NCBI RefSeq assembly: GCF_900411375.1
Contig: NZ_LS422984.1
Location: 529,350 to 593,349, forward strand
Source of the DNA: Lentilactobacillus raoultii
GTDB lineage: Bacteria; Bacillota; Bacilli; Lactobacillales; Lactobacillaceae
Direction: 5' to 3'
Length of the DNA stretch: 64,000 nucleotides
In this document: piece by piece, positions 26,551 to 36,719 of the stretch
Position numbering within the stretch: position 1 is the first letter of the stretch
Layout: the number at the start of each line of letters is the position of its first letter
The notes under the pieces: generated by a model
What the model was told of the DNA's origin: nothing
The model's database searches: none
What the model saw: the letters and a program-made list of their open reading frames with translations, nothing else
Position numbers and translations under genes: made by a program

Positions 26551-27543
26551 ATGATGATTATGCCTTCTTTGGGGATTTCACGATTCGTCGATAGTTATTG
26601 TCGGCAGAGAAAGGTATTACAGAACAGCGTTGTTGGGGTTGGGATTGATCGAAAAAAGATCGCCAACATCCTTCAGGGCCAGCCAATTCGGCTGAAGACC
26701 ATTAGTGACAGAATTGGTTTGAGCAAATCACGGTATTATCGCTGGGTCAACTATGATATCGACTTGCCCCTCGAATATGTCATGGGGATCAAAAAGATGT
26801 TGGGGATGTCCAACCAAGAACTCTTGGATGTCTTGCTGCCAACGACTGACGAAATTATCAGCACCTTTTCGATGGCGGCGTATTATAGTTGGGCAGATGA
26901 CAAGGATGGCCATTTAGACACCATTATTGCCAGTTTGAAAAAATACGATGACGAAGACACGTATTTTGACTCACCTTTTTTCTACACGGTGACCTATCTC
27001 AAAGCTGTGTTGTCCGTTAAACAAAACATCTCACCAAATTCTTTTATCACGGCAATTGATGATTATTTGGCATCCGTTGAAACCATGACCAGTTACGACA
27101 TCTTTTTAAAGCTGGCAATAACTCAGCTGAAACTGTCGGTTAATGCGTCCCATCCGCTTCGGGGGATTGAAATTTATTGCGCCAAGCTGCTTGATAAGTT
27201 GAAGTCGGCCAATCTGATTGACGCCAATGTTTGGTTAGGCTTCATTATTGATGTCCTAATGGATTTGCATCTCAATCAGCAGGATCGGGTAGCCCTAACG
27301 CTACTCGATAAAGTGTACGCCGGCTTATCAAGTGGTGACGGTCTTGATAAGTACTCGGAAGCCTTACTGATGGGTGTCTTGGACTTACTGAAAGATTGTG
27401 GCAGCGGGACTAATGGACACCAAAAAGCACTTGAAATTTTAGAGCGATTAGGCGGCTATCGATCAATCTTCAAATCCGACTCACTGTATTGGAATACGTT
27501 TGAAAAATATCTGGTAACGGCTAACGATGTCGATAAGGGTTAG
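26551..27543 (+). CDS. Helix-turn-helix regulator within the accessory Sec operon
   Basis: The 330-residue protein has a helix-turn-helix near residues 45-75 (IRLKTISDRIGLSKSRYYRWVNYDIDLP), followed by helical repeats (YFDSPFFYTVTYLKAVLSV, DYLASVETMTSYDIFLKLAITQLKL) resembling TPR-type Rgg/PlcR-like regulators. Such regulators often sense small peptides, which is inference here. I chose ATG 26551 behind AGGCGG; the frame is open to GTG 26539, which overlaps the previous stop. It is the last gene of the locus and in the same orientation, so it could link expression of the export system to a signal. No short peptide gene of the kind that activates Rgg proteins was found nearby. Confidence 0.6.
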   Translation: MMIMPSLGISRFVDSYCRQRKVLQNSVVGVGIDRKKIANILQGQPIRLKTISDRIGLSKSRYYRWVNYDIDLPLEYVMGIKKMLGMSNQELLDVLLPTTDEIISTFSMAAYYSWADDKDGHLDTIIASLKKYDDEDTYFDSPFFYTVTYLKAVLSVKQNISPNSFITAIDDYLASVETMTSYDIFLKLAITQLKLSVNASHPLRGIEIYCAKLLDKLKSANLIDANVWLGFIIDVLMDLHLNQQDRVALTLLDKVYAGLSSGDGLDKYSEALLMGVLDLLKDCGSGTNGHQKALEILERLGGYRSIFKSDSLYWNTFEKYLVTANDVDKG

Positions 27544-27613
27544 AGATAGTGATGTTGTTTCTGATATCAGTGAGAAGGTGGTGCTTCATTAATCGATTAA
27601 GGAGCCAATTTAG

Positions 27614-28081
27614 ATGAAAAAGTTTTCTTTTCTAGTATTATTTTGCGGATTGTTAGTTCTCATGGCGGGATTGCTAAATCAGCAGAATGTTCGTAATGCA
27701 GCTTTAAGCAAAGTCACGTTTAGCAAGCGGGATGCGTTGGGCCTTCACGGTTATTTTAGAAGTCGTCGGGGTGGTACGGCTTTTTATTGGAAACAATTGA
27801 AAATTAAGCATCGCCAGGGCAGTGTCTTGGTGGTTGGTAATTTTGCTAAGCCTGCCATCTTTTATGCGATTCCTAGTGGCAAGGTAAAGTTAAGTGATAA
27901 TCGCCGAAATCTGACGTTCAGGTTTAAGGTCGCTAATTCTGAAGGTCAGCCGTCTAAAGAAACAGGCCGTTTGGTTCTTAAAAAGCTTGGTAAAAAATCT
28001 TATCAGGTTAAGCTGTCAACCAAGGGTAGTCGAGATCCCCGCTTATTTAATGTTACTGGTCAAGTTAAGATGGTAACATAA
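27614..28081 (+). CDS. Small secreted basic hypothetical protein (155 aa)
   Basis: The ATG is preceded by AAGGAGCCAATTTAG. Residues 1-30 (MKKFSFLVLFCGLLVLMAGLLNQQ) form a signal peptide or N-terminal anchor; no lipobox is evident. The mature part is basic and beta-rich (SKRDALGLHGYFRSRRGG, VLVVGNFAKPAIFYAIP). Small secreted proteins of this kind are common in lactobacilli but have no known role. It lies between the accessory Sec operon and its predicted cargo. The reading frame stays open beyond its stop codon (see the next entry). Confidence 0.65.
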   Translation: MKKFSFLVLFCGLLVLMAGLLNQQNVRNAALSKVTFSKRDALGLHGYFRSRRGGTAFYWKQLKIKHRQGSVLVVGNFAKPAIFYAIPSGKVKLSDNRRNLTFRFKVANSEGQPSKETGRLVLKKLGKKSYQVKLSTKGSRDPRLFNVTGQVKMVT

Positions 28082-28321
28082 TCACCCGTTCAATCCCTGT
28101 TTGAGCAATACTCCAAGAAAAAACTTGCCAAGCAATATGATCGAGATTATAATCACCAGATTTATCAGGAATACAAGAAAGAAAGAAAAGCTGGTAAACG
28201 AGTTAGAAATCCTAAGAGCGATCCAAAGGTTCAAGCTAAAATTCGGTCAAAAGTTAAACGAGATGTTCGTAAAGATCGAGTGACGATTACTAAAGAGTTT
28301 AACTATGATTTTTCAAAATAA
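28082..28321 (+). pseudogene. Start-less coding remnant in frame with the preceding gene
   Basis: Directly after the TAA of the 155-residue gene the same frame remains open for 79 codons and ends at TAA 28319-28321. It is lysine/arginine-rich and helix-like (KKKLAKQYDRDYNHQIYQ, EYKKERKAGKRVRN). No ATG, GTG or TTG with a ribosome site begins it. It is probably the tail of a gene whose 5' part was lost, or else the previous stop is a mutation that split a longer gene. Confidence 0.4.
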
Positions 28322-28387
28322 ATATTGAGTAATGATTGACCTGGGACTAAAATGGCCCAAGCAATTGGGAAAGCTCAAATAGTTCTT

Positions 28388-28425
28388 AAAACCCGAGGCA
28401 AAGATAGCAGTTGTCTCGGGTTTTT
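28388..28425 (+). terminator. Intrinsic terminator
   Basis: AAACCCGAGGCAA pairs with TTGTCTCGGGTTTTT. It separates the accessory Sec operon region from the glycoprotein gene. Confidence 0.8.
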
Positions 28426-28564
28426 GGTGTAAGAATAAATTAATTAAAACAGTCGTCCCAAAAGCGGGAAAAAAGTAATGAATCAGGATAATTGGACCAT
28501 AATAGAAATTGTTTACAGCAGGCCTTTAACTGTTTGCTGTGATTCAAAAAGGAGGAGATATTAA

Positions 28565-31500
28565 TTGTCTAAGCCAAAAGGAAATAAACGGCAAAACATT
28601 CGGCGTCTTGAAATGACTAACGAAAAGCTTCATTACAAGATGTATAAAGCCGGTAAAAACTGGATGTTTGCCGGAATTGCTTTCTTTGGCGGATTATTGG
28701 GGGCGAATATCGGGATCAGCACTACATATGCTGCATCCAGCAGTTCTGGTGCAACAGCTGCTAAGCAAACTGATTCGAGTGTATTGGCAGATCAAAGTTC
28801 TACCAACATTCCCGCTACTTCCGGGAGCACATCTGAAAGTTCATCTACCAGCAATCAGTCCAAAGATTCTCAAGTCAATAAAGTTTCTACCAGTATGAGT
28901 AAAGCTTTATCAACGTCAACTTCGGCTTCACTTTCTGAATCCAAGTCGACGAGCATGTCACTTTCTCAAAGCACAAGCAAGAGTACCAGTGACTCTGCCA
29001 AGGAGAATAAGTCATCGACAAGCGATTCTTCTAATAGCAGTAAAGGTTCTACTTCGGGGAGTCAAAAAGCTGTCACGGCTTCAACGAATTCGACTTCTAG
29101 CGCGGATCAAAATTCGGGGGATTCGCAAAATAAGTCGAATTTGCAAGCAACGACTAACTCGCAGAATACGAATTCGCAGTCGAAAACTGATTCACAGAAC
29201 GGGTCAAATAATGGATCAAATTCACAGTCAACGACGAATTCAGAGAACGCCACCAATTCTCAAGCTTCAACGGAATCACAAACTAACTCGACGAATTCAC
29301 AAGCCCCGGCTAACACGCAGGACATTTACAATCAGGTTCAGCAAGCAACGCCGGCAGGCTCAGTTGTTTCCGTCAATGATAACACCAACACCATTAATGT
29401 TGGCTTAACGACAGCTACTGCACCAACGACGGATCTTTTAACGGCTGTCAGCAATATCGGTGAAGCCAACGGAATGGCCGCCAACTTTGTTAATCTAACA
29501 GATGGCAATAGCGATGGTGAACATTCTGTTGCAACTGATCCGGATGCGGGGAGATCCGACTTTAACAATGAGATTGATAATCCATCCACGAATACCTCAC
29601 CAACTTCAGTGACGGTTGCAACACCGGATGAGATTACGAATAATGCCAAGTATTACCAAGATGCCAAGACTAATAAAACTTTAGCGGATAACGTTACCAC
29701 TTTCGATCAATTAGTGGATGCTTGGAATAATCCAAATATTACCTATATCAATATAACTGGTGATTTTAGCTATACTGGCGCGACTGACGAGGCAGCTGCA
29801 ACTGCCGGGACGTCGCTTAAGGATCGTCAAATGAATGGTACCGGTGTTATTATCAATGGCAATAACCATACGATTGATCTCGGCCGCAACAATTTTGACT
29901 ATAGCGGTGGTACAACGGCAACTACTTTCACAATTAGTAATGCAATTGTTAAACAGGGTTATCCTGGACTTAAAGATGGTGATTTCCGCGCCATAGTCTC
30001 TTCTCATGTTAACAATCGGTTAATTGCTAATATTAATAATATAACGCTGGAGAGCTCATCTAATGGTGGTAATCCAGTCCATGTAATGTTTGATGATGGC
30101 GGTAAGATCACATTTTCCGGCACTAATAACTTCACTATTTCAAATGAAGTTACCCGTGGTGTTTCGAGTATTAACTTTGCAAACAATTCTCATGTCACAA
30201 TGCAGCGGACATCTAATGATATAAAATTTTCAGAGTTTTACATGAGATATCGGGCACCGAAAGATTCAGTTGGCTATGGCAACACGATTACTATGGGGGA
30301 TGTCTCTTCGAACAAGGCTATGTCGTACAACGACCAAGCTGAAGACTACCCAGCAGCGTATTTGGATGTTGATGCAATAACCGCTGGAGATAATGTTAGT
30401 TGGACTCAAACTGGATTCCAGTACTTCATCAATGGTACGCAAGGTGCTCTTTCAACGGCTAAATACACGTTTGGTCAGAATTTCCATCTATCAGCGCCAA
30501 TTACAGTGCAACCAAATGCAATCCGACTGCAGGGGACTCAGTCAGTTACCTTTAATGCTGGGACTGTGTTGGATATTCATCAACGTGCAAATGGTTCCGT
30601 TATTAGGACGTACGGTAGTTCTACGGTAACCTTCATTTCACCAAAATCTCTACACATGGCGGTTGAAGACAGTTCTGGTAATCCAATCCAGCCAACTGGT
30701 CTTGGTGACGGCGTGATTTCCGGTACTGGGACATTTACAATGAATAATTCCAGTATTTTGACTTGGGATGGCACCCATTCTAGTGATACCACTCCTAAGG
30801 GTGATCATAGTGATACGTTCACTCAGTTAAGCGTTAAGAATGGCCAAGCAACCTTGACTGATCTCAAGGGAAATCAGAGTACATCAGCAATTGTCGGCAC
30901 AATAACGCGTGAGTTACAAACCACAGCTTTAAAGCCAGGTACCATTACGCTGAACTATGTCGATCAGAATGGCAAGACGATCAAGTCTGAAAAGATGACT
31001 TTGCCGGATGATGCTTATATTGGTGAATACCTCAATCTGATTACTAAGCAATACGCGGTAACCGATATTCCTGCAAATTACATGTGGGCAATTGGTACAC
31101 AGGTTTACTCAAAAGCCAATCAAGATGGCGGCGATTCCACAACTGACAAAGATAATGGTGATAAGTATGGCCAAGCCAACGAAGCAGTCGTTCCAATGGA
31201 AGGCAAGAACTATACTTATAACATTTACCTTTATGGGAAACCGAATACCGGCATCACTTACCAATATGTTGACGCAATTACAGGCAAAGTTCTCACAACT
31301 AAGACGGCAGATAGTGGTAAGGAAGCTTCCGGGACTGCTAATGCTCCTGCCAACTATGGGAACACGATTAACTGGGCAAGTGATTACTACAAGAATCAAT
31401 TATCTTCTGCTGGTTATCACTACGCAACAGGTTCTGAGTTGGTTAATGGTGAAAAGCAGCCGACAACAACGACGGTTGGAACAGATCCAGCAAACGTTAA

Positions 31501-34500
31501 GATCTATGTTGTATCGGACAATTGGAATTCTGAATCAACCAGTGCTTCGAAGTCAACTTCTGGAAGTTTAAGTACCAGTCTTTCAAAGTCGGAGAGTACA
31601 GCTTCCAATTCCAAGTCGGATACGACGAGTGAATCGAAGTCAACTTCGGAAAGCTTGAGTACTAGTCTTTCGAAGTCGGAGAGTACAGCTTCCAATTCCA
31701 AGTCGGATACGACAAGTGAGTCGAAGTCAACTTCAGAAAGTTTGAGTACCAGTCTTTCAAAGTCGGAGAGTACGGCTTCCAATTCCAAGTCGGATACGAC
31801 GAGTGAATCGAAGTCAACTTCGGAAAGCTTGAGTACTAGTCTTTCGAAGTCGGAGAGTACAGCTTCCAATTCCAAGTCGGATACGACGAGTGAATCGAAG
31901 TCAACTTCGGAAAGCTTGAGTACCAGTCTTTCGAAGTCGGAGAGTACAGCTTCAAATTCCAAGTCGGATACGACGAGTGAATCGAAGTCAACTTCGGAAA
32001 GTTTGAGTACCAGTCTTTCGAAGTCAAACAGTGCAAATTCAGTTTCTGAATCAACCAGTGGTTCGCGTTCGCAGAGTGCCAGTCTTTCGAACAGTAAATC
32101 ATTATCAGACAGTAACTCATTGTCGGATTCCAATTCTGGTAGTTTAAGTAAGAGTGAATCACTTTCCAATAGTCGATCACTATCGAATAGTGCTAGTCTC
32201 TCGAATAGTAAGTCATTATCCGACAGCAACTCATTGTCGGATTCGGACTCTGGCAGTTTGAGTAAGAGCGAGTCGCTTTCGAATAGTCGATCACTATCAA
32301 ATAGTGCTAGTCTCTCGAACAGTAAGTCATTATCCGACAGCAATTCATTATCTGCCTCAGATTCTGGTAGCTTGAGTAAGAGCGAGTCGCTTTCGAATAG
32401 TCGATCACTATCGAATAGTGCTAGTCTCTCGAATAGTAAGTCATTATCCGACAGCAACTCATTGTCGGATTCGAACTCTGGTAGTTTGAGTAAGAGTGAA
32501 TCGTTTTCGAATAGTCGATCACTATCGAATAGTGCTAGTCTCTCGAACAGTAAATCGTTGTCGGATAGCAACTCACTATCCGCCTCGGATTCTGGTAGCT
32601 TGAGTAAGAGTGAATCGCTTTCGAATAGTCGATCACTATCGAATAGTGCTAGTCTCTCGAATAGTAAGTCATTATCCGACAGCAATTCATTATCGGCCTC
32701 AGATTCTGGTAGCTTGAGTAAGAGCGAGTCGCTTTCCAATAGCCGATCACTCTCGAACAGTGCTAGTCTCTCGAATAGTAAGTCATTATCCGACAGCAAT
32801 TCATTATCGGCCTCAGATTCTGGTAGCTTGAGCAAGAGCAATTCACTATCCAACAGTGCTAGTCTTTCGAACAGTAAGTCGTTATCGGACAGTAACTCAT
32901 TATCCGCTTCCAATTCTGGTAGTTTGAGCAAGAGTGAATCACTTTCGAATAGTCGATCACTATCGAATAGTGCTAGTCTCTCGAACAGTAAATCGTTGTC
33001 GGATAGCAACTCCCTATCCGCCTCGGACTCTGGTAGTTTGAGTAAGAGTGAATCGCTTTCGAATAGTCGATCACTATCAAATAGTGCTAGTCTCTCGAAC
33101 AGTAAATCGTTGTCGGATAGCAACTCCCTATCCGCCTCGGATTCTGGTAGCTTGAGTAAGAGCAATTCGCTATCCAACAGTGCTAGTCTTTCGAACAGTA
33201 AATCATTGTCGGACAGTAACTCACTATCGGCTTCAGATTCTGGTAGCTTGAGTAAGAGCGAGTCACTATCGAATAGTGCTAGTCTTTCGAACAGTAAGTC
33301 ATTGTCGGACAGCAACTCGTTGTCGGCTTCGACCTCAAGCAGTTTGAGTACAAGCGGGTCACTTTCAAATAGTGGATCAGCTTCTGTAAGCTTAAGTACC
33401 AGTGAGAGTTTGAGTACTAGTGCTTCACTCTCAACAAGCAAATCGAATTCAACCTCAGCTAGTTTGAGTACCAGTGCTTCAACTTCAACCAGTGGATCGA
33501 ATTCAACTTCTGAGAGTTTGAGCACAAGCAGCTCAGTATCGAACAGTGCCAGTCTTTCGGATAGTCGATCATTATCGAATAGTAACTCATTATCCGCTTC
33601 GACTTCCGGTAGCTTGAGTACCAGTGGTTCAACTTCGACTAGTGGTAGTCTTTCGAAGAGTAATTCGGTTTCGAATAGTGCTTCGTTGTCGAACAGTAAA
33701 TCAGCTTCTGCAAGCTTGAGCACAAGCGGTTCAACTTCAACCAGCGGTAGTCTTTCAACGAGTGGCAGTCTCTCAAATAGTAATTCGTTGTCGGCCTCAA
33801 CCTCTGGAAGCTTGAGTACCAGTGGTTCAGCTTCAACGAGTAGAAGTCTTTCAACCAGTCTTTCGAAGAGCAATTCGTTATCGGAAAGCACTTCGAAATC
33901 AGATTCGACTTCCGCAAGCTTAAGTACGAGTGCTTCACTTTCAACAAGTAAATCGAATTCAACCTCTGCAAGCTTGAGTACGAGTGGATCGACTTCAACG
34001 AGTGGTAGCTTCTCAACCAGTCTTTCGAAGAGTAACTCCTTATCAGAAAGTACTTCGAAGTCGGATTCAACTTCTGCAAGTTTGAGTACCAGTGGCTCAG
34101 CTTCTAATAGTGCAAGCCTTTCAAAGAGCGATTCGTTATCGAATAGCAACTCCTTATCAGATTCGACTTCGGCTAGCTTGAGTAAGAGTGAATCGCTTTC
34201 GAATAGTAAGTCGTTATCAGGTAGCAACTCCTTATCCGCTTCCAACTCTGGCAGCTTGAGCAAGAGTGAATCACTTTCGAATAGTCGATCACTATCAAAC
34301 AGTAATTCACTTTCCAACAGTGCTAGTCTTTCGAATAGTAAGTCGTTATCGGATAGCAACTCCTTATCGGCCTCGAACTCTGGTAGTTTGAGTAAGAGTG
34401 AATCGCTTTCAAATAGTAAGTCGTTATCAGATAGCAACTCGCTATCGACATCGAATTCCGGTAGCTTGAGTAAGAGCAATTCACTATCGAACAGTGCTAG

Positions 34501-35914
34501 TCTTTCAGATAGTCGATCATTATCCCAGAGTGATTCGACTTCTAAGAGCTTGAGTACGAGTGAGTCAGTCTCAAACAGTGGCAGCCTTTCAGTGAGTGGT
34601 TCACGAAGTGCTTCTGCTTCAAATAGTGCATCGTTGTCAACCAGCTTATCGAACTCAACTTCAGAAAGTTTGAGTACCAGTGGTTCGAAGTCAACTAGCG
34701 CGTCAGCTTCCACTTCCGGTAGTTTGAGTACAAGCGATTCGAAGTCAACGAGTGACAGTCTCTCAACCAGTACGTCGAGGAGCGACTCGTTGTCAGACAG
34801 TGCATCGTTGTCAACCAGCTTATCGAATTCGACTTCAGAAAGTTTGAGTACTAGTGGCTCCACGTCAGCTAGTGGCAGTCTTTCAACCAGTGCTTCAAAG
34901 AGTGATTCCTTATCCGAGAGCACGTCATTGTCAGATTCGACCTCAGCTAGTTTGAGTACCAGCGAGTCGACTTCGACAAGTGCGTCGACTTCCACTTCTG
35001 CAAGCTTGAGCACCAGTGAATCGACTTCTACTAGCGACTCAATGTCTACTTCTGGCAGTTTAAGTACAAGTGGGTCCACCTCAACGAGTGGTTCAGCTTC
35101 TACTTCCGCAAGTTTGAGTACGAGTGCCTCACTTTCAGCCAGTGATAGTCTTTCAACCAGTGCTTCTGAGAGTAGTTACTTGTCGACTAGTTCGTCGTTG
35201 TCTACTAGCTTCTCGAACTGGATTTCAAACAGCGTCAGCTTCAGTAACTCATTATCAACAACTACTTCGACTTCATCTGCCGCAGATATCAGCACTAGTG
35301 CATCGACTTCGATGAGTACGTCGACTTCAAATAGTACCTCGACGTCAGCCTTTATGAGTTTGAGTACCAGCACGTCAATGTCGACTAGCTCGAGCACGCA
35401 TTCAACGAGCAGCTCGCATAAGACATCGTACGCAAACAGGGTTGTTAAGGGGCAGGCAATTTACAGTGTCCACGGAATGTACTTGTACAGTACGCCAACC
35501 TTTAAGAAGTCTCACCGAAAGATTCATTATAAGAAGACAAAGCGGGTTAATAGACCAATGTTTGTTGTCATTGGCATTTCTCACTCGAAGGCTGGCAGAT
35601 TACGTTATAAAGTTCGTGACGTCAACCATAGGAGCAAGACCGACGGGAAAGTTGGCTATGTCACCGCTAAGTCCAGCTTCGTCAAACCGGTTTATTATAA
35701 GACCGTTCATCGAAAGATTAAGGTCATTAATAGGCATGGGGTTAACGAGTATCGTCATCGGAATTTGACTGGAAAAGTCAGAAACCACAAGCGGGGACGA
35801 ATCCTTAAGATTAAAGGAATCGTTAAGTATCACTTGACGACAAGGTTTGTTCTGACCAACGGCCATTACATCACGGCTGATAAGAAACTGGTCATTATGA
35901 TGACTAAGCATTAG
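28565..35914 (+). CDS. Serine-rich-repeat glycoprotein, accessory Sec substrate, with DUF5776 tail
   Basis: The 2449-residue protein starts at TTG 28565 behind AAAGGAGGAGATATTAA. The long signal peptide carries KMYKAGKNW (residues 25-33, the KxYKxGKxW signature) and ends TTYAAS. A first Ser/Thr/Asn-rich stretch covers ~50-260. A beta-rich ligand-binding region follows (~300-770, with [15 protein letters not shown]), then MucBP-like repeats (~775-970: [26 protein letters not shown]). The main SRR region is ~983-2285, and DUF5776 covers ~2290-2449. There is no LPxTG. It should be O-glycosylated by GtfA/GtfB, exported by SecA2/SecY2 and held on the wall by the basic tail. It is probably an adhesin. 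Confidence 0.95.
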   Translation: MSKPKGNKRQNIRRLEMTNEKLHYKMYKAGKNWMFAGIAFFGGLLGANIGISTTYAASSSSGATAAKQTDSSVLADQSSTNIPATSGSTSESSSTSNQSKDSQVNKVSTSMSKALSTSTSASLSESKSTSMSLSQSTSKSTSDSAKENKSSTSDSSNSSKGSTSGSQKAVTASTNSTSSADQNSGDSQNKSNLQATTNSQNTNSQSKTDSQNGSNNGSNSQSTTNSENATNSQASTESQTNSTNSQAPANTQDIYNQVQQATPAGSVVSVNDNTNTINVGLTTATAPTTDLLTAVSNIGEANGMAANFVNLTDGNSDGEHSVATDPDAGRSDFNNEIDNPSTNTSPTSVTVATPDEITNNAKYYQDAKTNKTLADNVTTFDQLVDAWNNPNITYINITGDFSYTGATDEAAATAGTSLKDRQMNGTGVIINGNNHTIDLGRNNFDYSGGTTATTFTISNAIVKQGYPGLKDGDFRAIVSSHVNNRLIANINNITLESSSNGGNPVHVMFDDGGKITFSGTNNFTISNEVTRGVSSINFANNSHVTMQRTSNDIKFSEFYMRYRAPKDSVGYGNTITMGDVSSNKAMSYNDQAEDYPAAYLDVDAITAGDNVSWTQTGFQYFINGTQGALSTAKYTFGQNFHLSAPITVQPNAIRLQGTQSVTFNAGTVLDIHQRANGSVIRTYGSSTVTFISPKSLHMAVEDSSGNPIQPTGLGDGVISGTGTFTMNNSSILTWDGTHSSDTTPKGDHSDTFTQLSVKNGQATLTDLKGNQSTSAIVGTITRELQTTALKPGTITLNYVDQNGKTIKSEKMTLPDDAYIGEYLNLITKQYAVTDIPANYMWAIGTQVYSKANQDGGDSTTDKDNGDKYGQANEAVVPMEGKNYTYNIYLYGKPNTGITYQYVDAITGKVLTTKTADSGKEASGTANAPANYGNTINWASDYYKNQLSSAGYHYATGSELVNGEKQPTTTTVGTDPANVKIYVVSDNWNSESTSASKSTSGSLSTSLSKSESTASNSKSDTTSESKSTSESLSTSLSKSESTASNSKSDTTSESKSTSESLSTSLSKSESTASNSKSDTTSESKSTSESLSTSLSKSESTASNSKSDTTSESKSTSESLSTSLSKSESTASNSKSDTTSESKSTSESLSTSLSKSNSANSVSESTSGSRSQSASLSNSKSLSDSNSLSDSNSGSLSKSESLSNSRSLSNSASLSNSKSLSDSNSLSDSDSGSLSKSESLSNSRSLSNSASLSNSKSLSDSNSLSASDSGSLSKSESLSNSRSLSNSASLSNSKSLSDSNSLSDSNSGSLSKSESFSNSRSLSNSASLSNSKSLSDSNSLSASDSGSLSKSESLSNSRSLSNSASLSNSKSLSDSNSLSASDSGSLSKSESLSNSRSLSNSASLSNSKSLSDSNSLSASDSGSLSKSNSLSNSASLSNSKSLSDSNSLSASNSGSLSKSESLSNSRSLSNSASLSNSKSLSDSNSLSASDSGSLSKSESLSNSRSLSNSASLSNSKSLSDSNSLSASDSGSLSKSNSLSNSASLSNSKSLSDSNSLSASDSGSLSKSESLSNSASLSNSKSLSDSNSLSASTSSSLSTSGSLSNSGSASVSLSTSESLSTSASLSTSKSNSTSASLSTSASTSTSGSNSTSESLSTSSSVSNSASLSDSRSLSNSNSLSASTSGSLSTSGSTSTSGSLSKSNSVSNSASLSNSKSASASLSTSGSTSTSGSLSTSGSLSNSNSLSASTSGSLSTSGSASTSRSLSTSLSKSNSLSESTSKSDSTSASLSTSASLSTSKSNSTSASLSTSGSTSTSGSFSTSLSKSNSLSESTSKSDSTSASLSTSGSASNSASLSKSDSLSNSNSLSDSTSASLSKSESLSNSKSLSGSNSLSASNSGSLSKSESLSNSRSLSNSNSLSNSASLSNSKSLSDSNSLSASNSGSLSKSESLSNSKSLSDSNSLSTSNSGSLSKSNSLSNSASLSDSRSLSQSDSTSKSLSTSESVSNSGSLSVSGSRSASASNSASLSTSLSNSTSESLSTSGSKSTSASASTSGSLSTSDSKSTSDSLSTSTSRSDSLSDSASLSTSLSNSTSESLSTSGSTSASGSLSTSASKSDSLSESTSLSDSTSASLSTSESTSTSASTSTSASLSTSESTSTSDSMSTSGSLSTSGSTSTSGSASTSASLSTSASLSASDSLSTSASESSYLSTSSSLSTSFSNWISNSVSFSNSLSTTTSTSSAADISTSASTSMSTSTSNSTSTSAFMSLSTSTSMSTSSSTHSTSSSHKTSYANRVVKGQAIYSVHGMYLYSTPTFKKSHRKIHYKKTKRVNRPMFVVIGISHSKAGRLRYKVRDVNHRSKTDGKVGYVTAKSSFVKPVYYKTVHRKIKVINRHGVNEYRHRNLTGKVRNHKRGRILKIKGIVKYHLTTRFVLTNGHYITADKKLVIMMTKH
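31560..33340 (+). repeat. Two families of tandem repeats inside the SRR gene
   Basis: At about 31590-32030 a 29-codon (87 bp) unit, [20 protein letters not shown] plus [10 protein letters not shown], occurs five times with near-identical DNA. At about 32090-33340 a longer unit of mostly 38 codons (114 bp), starting [12 protein letters not shown], occurs about twelve times; some copies are shortened. High DNA identity makes length change by recombination likely. Confidence 0.85.
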
Positions 35915-36100
35915 AAGGTTGTTTGATTTAAGTTAACCAACTCGGGGGTAGGCTATTACGGGGATAGTCTCAATGGGTAACTTAAATCACGTGATGTGAC
36001 CGGTGTTTCAGAATTTGACCAGGTTGGCCATTAAAGGGGGTCTACGCTTTAAGTAGATCTGGCCAACCGGTATAACAATTGATCGTAAGTTCTTCGTCAG

Positions 36101-36133
36101 AGAACGTCTTCTATCATGGAGGCGTTCTTTTTT
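36101..36133 (+). terminator. Intrinsic terminator behind the SRR gene region
   Basis: AGAACG-C pairs with G-CGTTCT followed by TTTTTT. The large GGTTGGCCA/TGGCCAACC hairpin 33 bp upstream lacks a T-run and may be a stability element. Confidence 0.75.
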
Positions 36134-36333
36134 GTGGAAAAATTCAGTTATTTGCATTTTGGGCGATCGGTTAACCGGCTCAGCAATGGTTTAAACTTAA
36201 GTCGGAAATTATCACCAAATGTTCGAACAATTAAATTCCCTGCTTCCGCTAAATAGTGTCTATAAGCTACTAATAAACATAAGTAGTCGGAAATCATCAC
36301 TAATTTTCTGAGAATTGCCCTTTTTAAAGTTTA

Positions 36334-36347
36334 TGCAATCGCTTACA
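36334..36347. promoter_or_regulatory. CcpA cre-like box
   Basis: TGCAATCGCTTACA matches 12 of 14 positions of TGWAARCGYTWWCA. Confidence 0.45.
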
Positions 36348-36490
36348 ATTAAGCATGTGAATGGGATTTAAATCATTGATTATAGTAGGAAGAAGAATTC
36401 CGAACGATGATGACTCGCGAGTTCTCTAGAAATCTTGTTTACTATTTCTGGGGGAATAAGATTTTAAAATTGGGGATAGCTTAATTGAAT

Positions 36491-36504
36491 TGTAAGCGTA
36501 ATCA
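36491..36504. promoter_or_regulatory. CcpA cre box upstream of the glycosidase
   Basis: TGTAAGCGTAATCA matches 13 of 14 positions of the cre consensus. With the box at 36334 it suggests glucose repression of the glycosidase gene. Confidence 0.6.
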
Positions 36505-36719
36505 GAAGCGTATTGATTAGCATCAATTATTCTCTTTTGGAAAAGTGATTTAGAGTAAAAAATCTGTGAAAACGATTATTATATCATTACACCTATCACT
36601 AAATGTAAATTGATTGCGGGCTTCCAGCGCCTAATAACTTGTTTATACACGAAGTTAAACGACAAAGCATGATCAGTAATATCTTAAACAACAATGAAAT
36701 GAAGGGTAGGTTTAGATTC

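Larger units (their letters stand above)
35915..36719 (+). other. Intergenic region between the SRR gene and the glycosidase
   Basis: It contains a strong hairpin (GGTTGGCCA at 36022-36030 with TGGCCAACC at 36060-36068), a terminator (36101-36133), a pair of direct repeats (GTCGGAAATYATCACYAA at 36201-36218 and 36286-36303), two cre boxes, and AT-rich sequence with no gene. Confidence 0.6.

Noticed and set aside
31590-33340. CRISPR-like regular repeats
   Set aside because: The repeats are in-frame coding repeats of the SRR protein without unique spacers.
31504-35079. 1191-codon open frame antisense to the SRR gene
   Set aside because: It is produced by the biased Ser codons (TCN/AGY) of the repeats read backwards (Leu/Glu/Asp pattern). 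No ribosome site or sensible domain.
35400-35914. LPxTG sorting signal at the end of the SRR protein
   Set aside because: Searched in the translated end; only the basic DUF5776 module and MMTKH stop are present, with no hydrophobic anchor.
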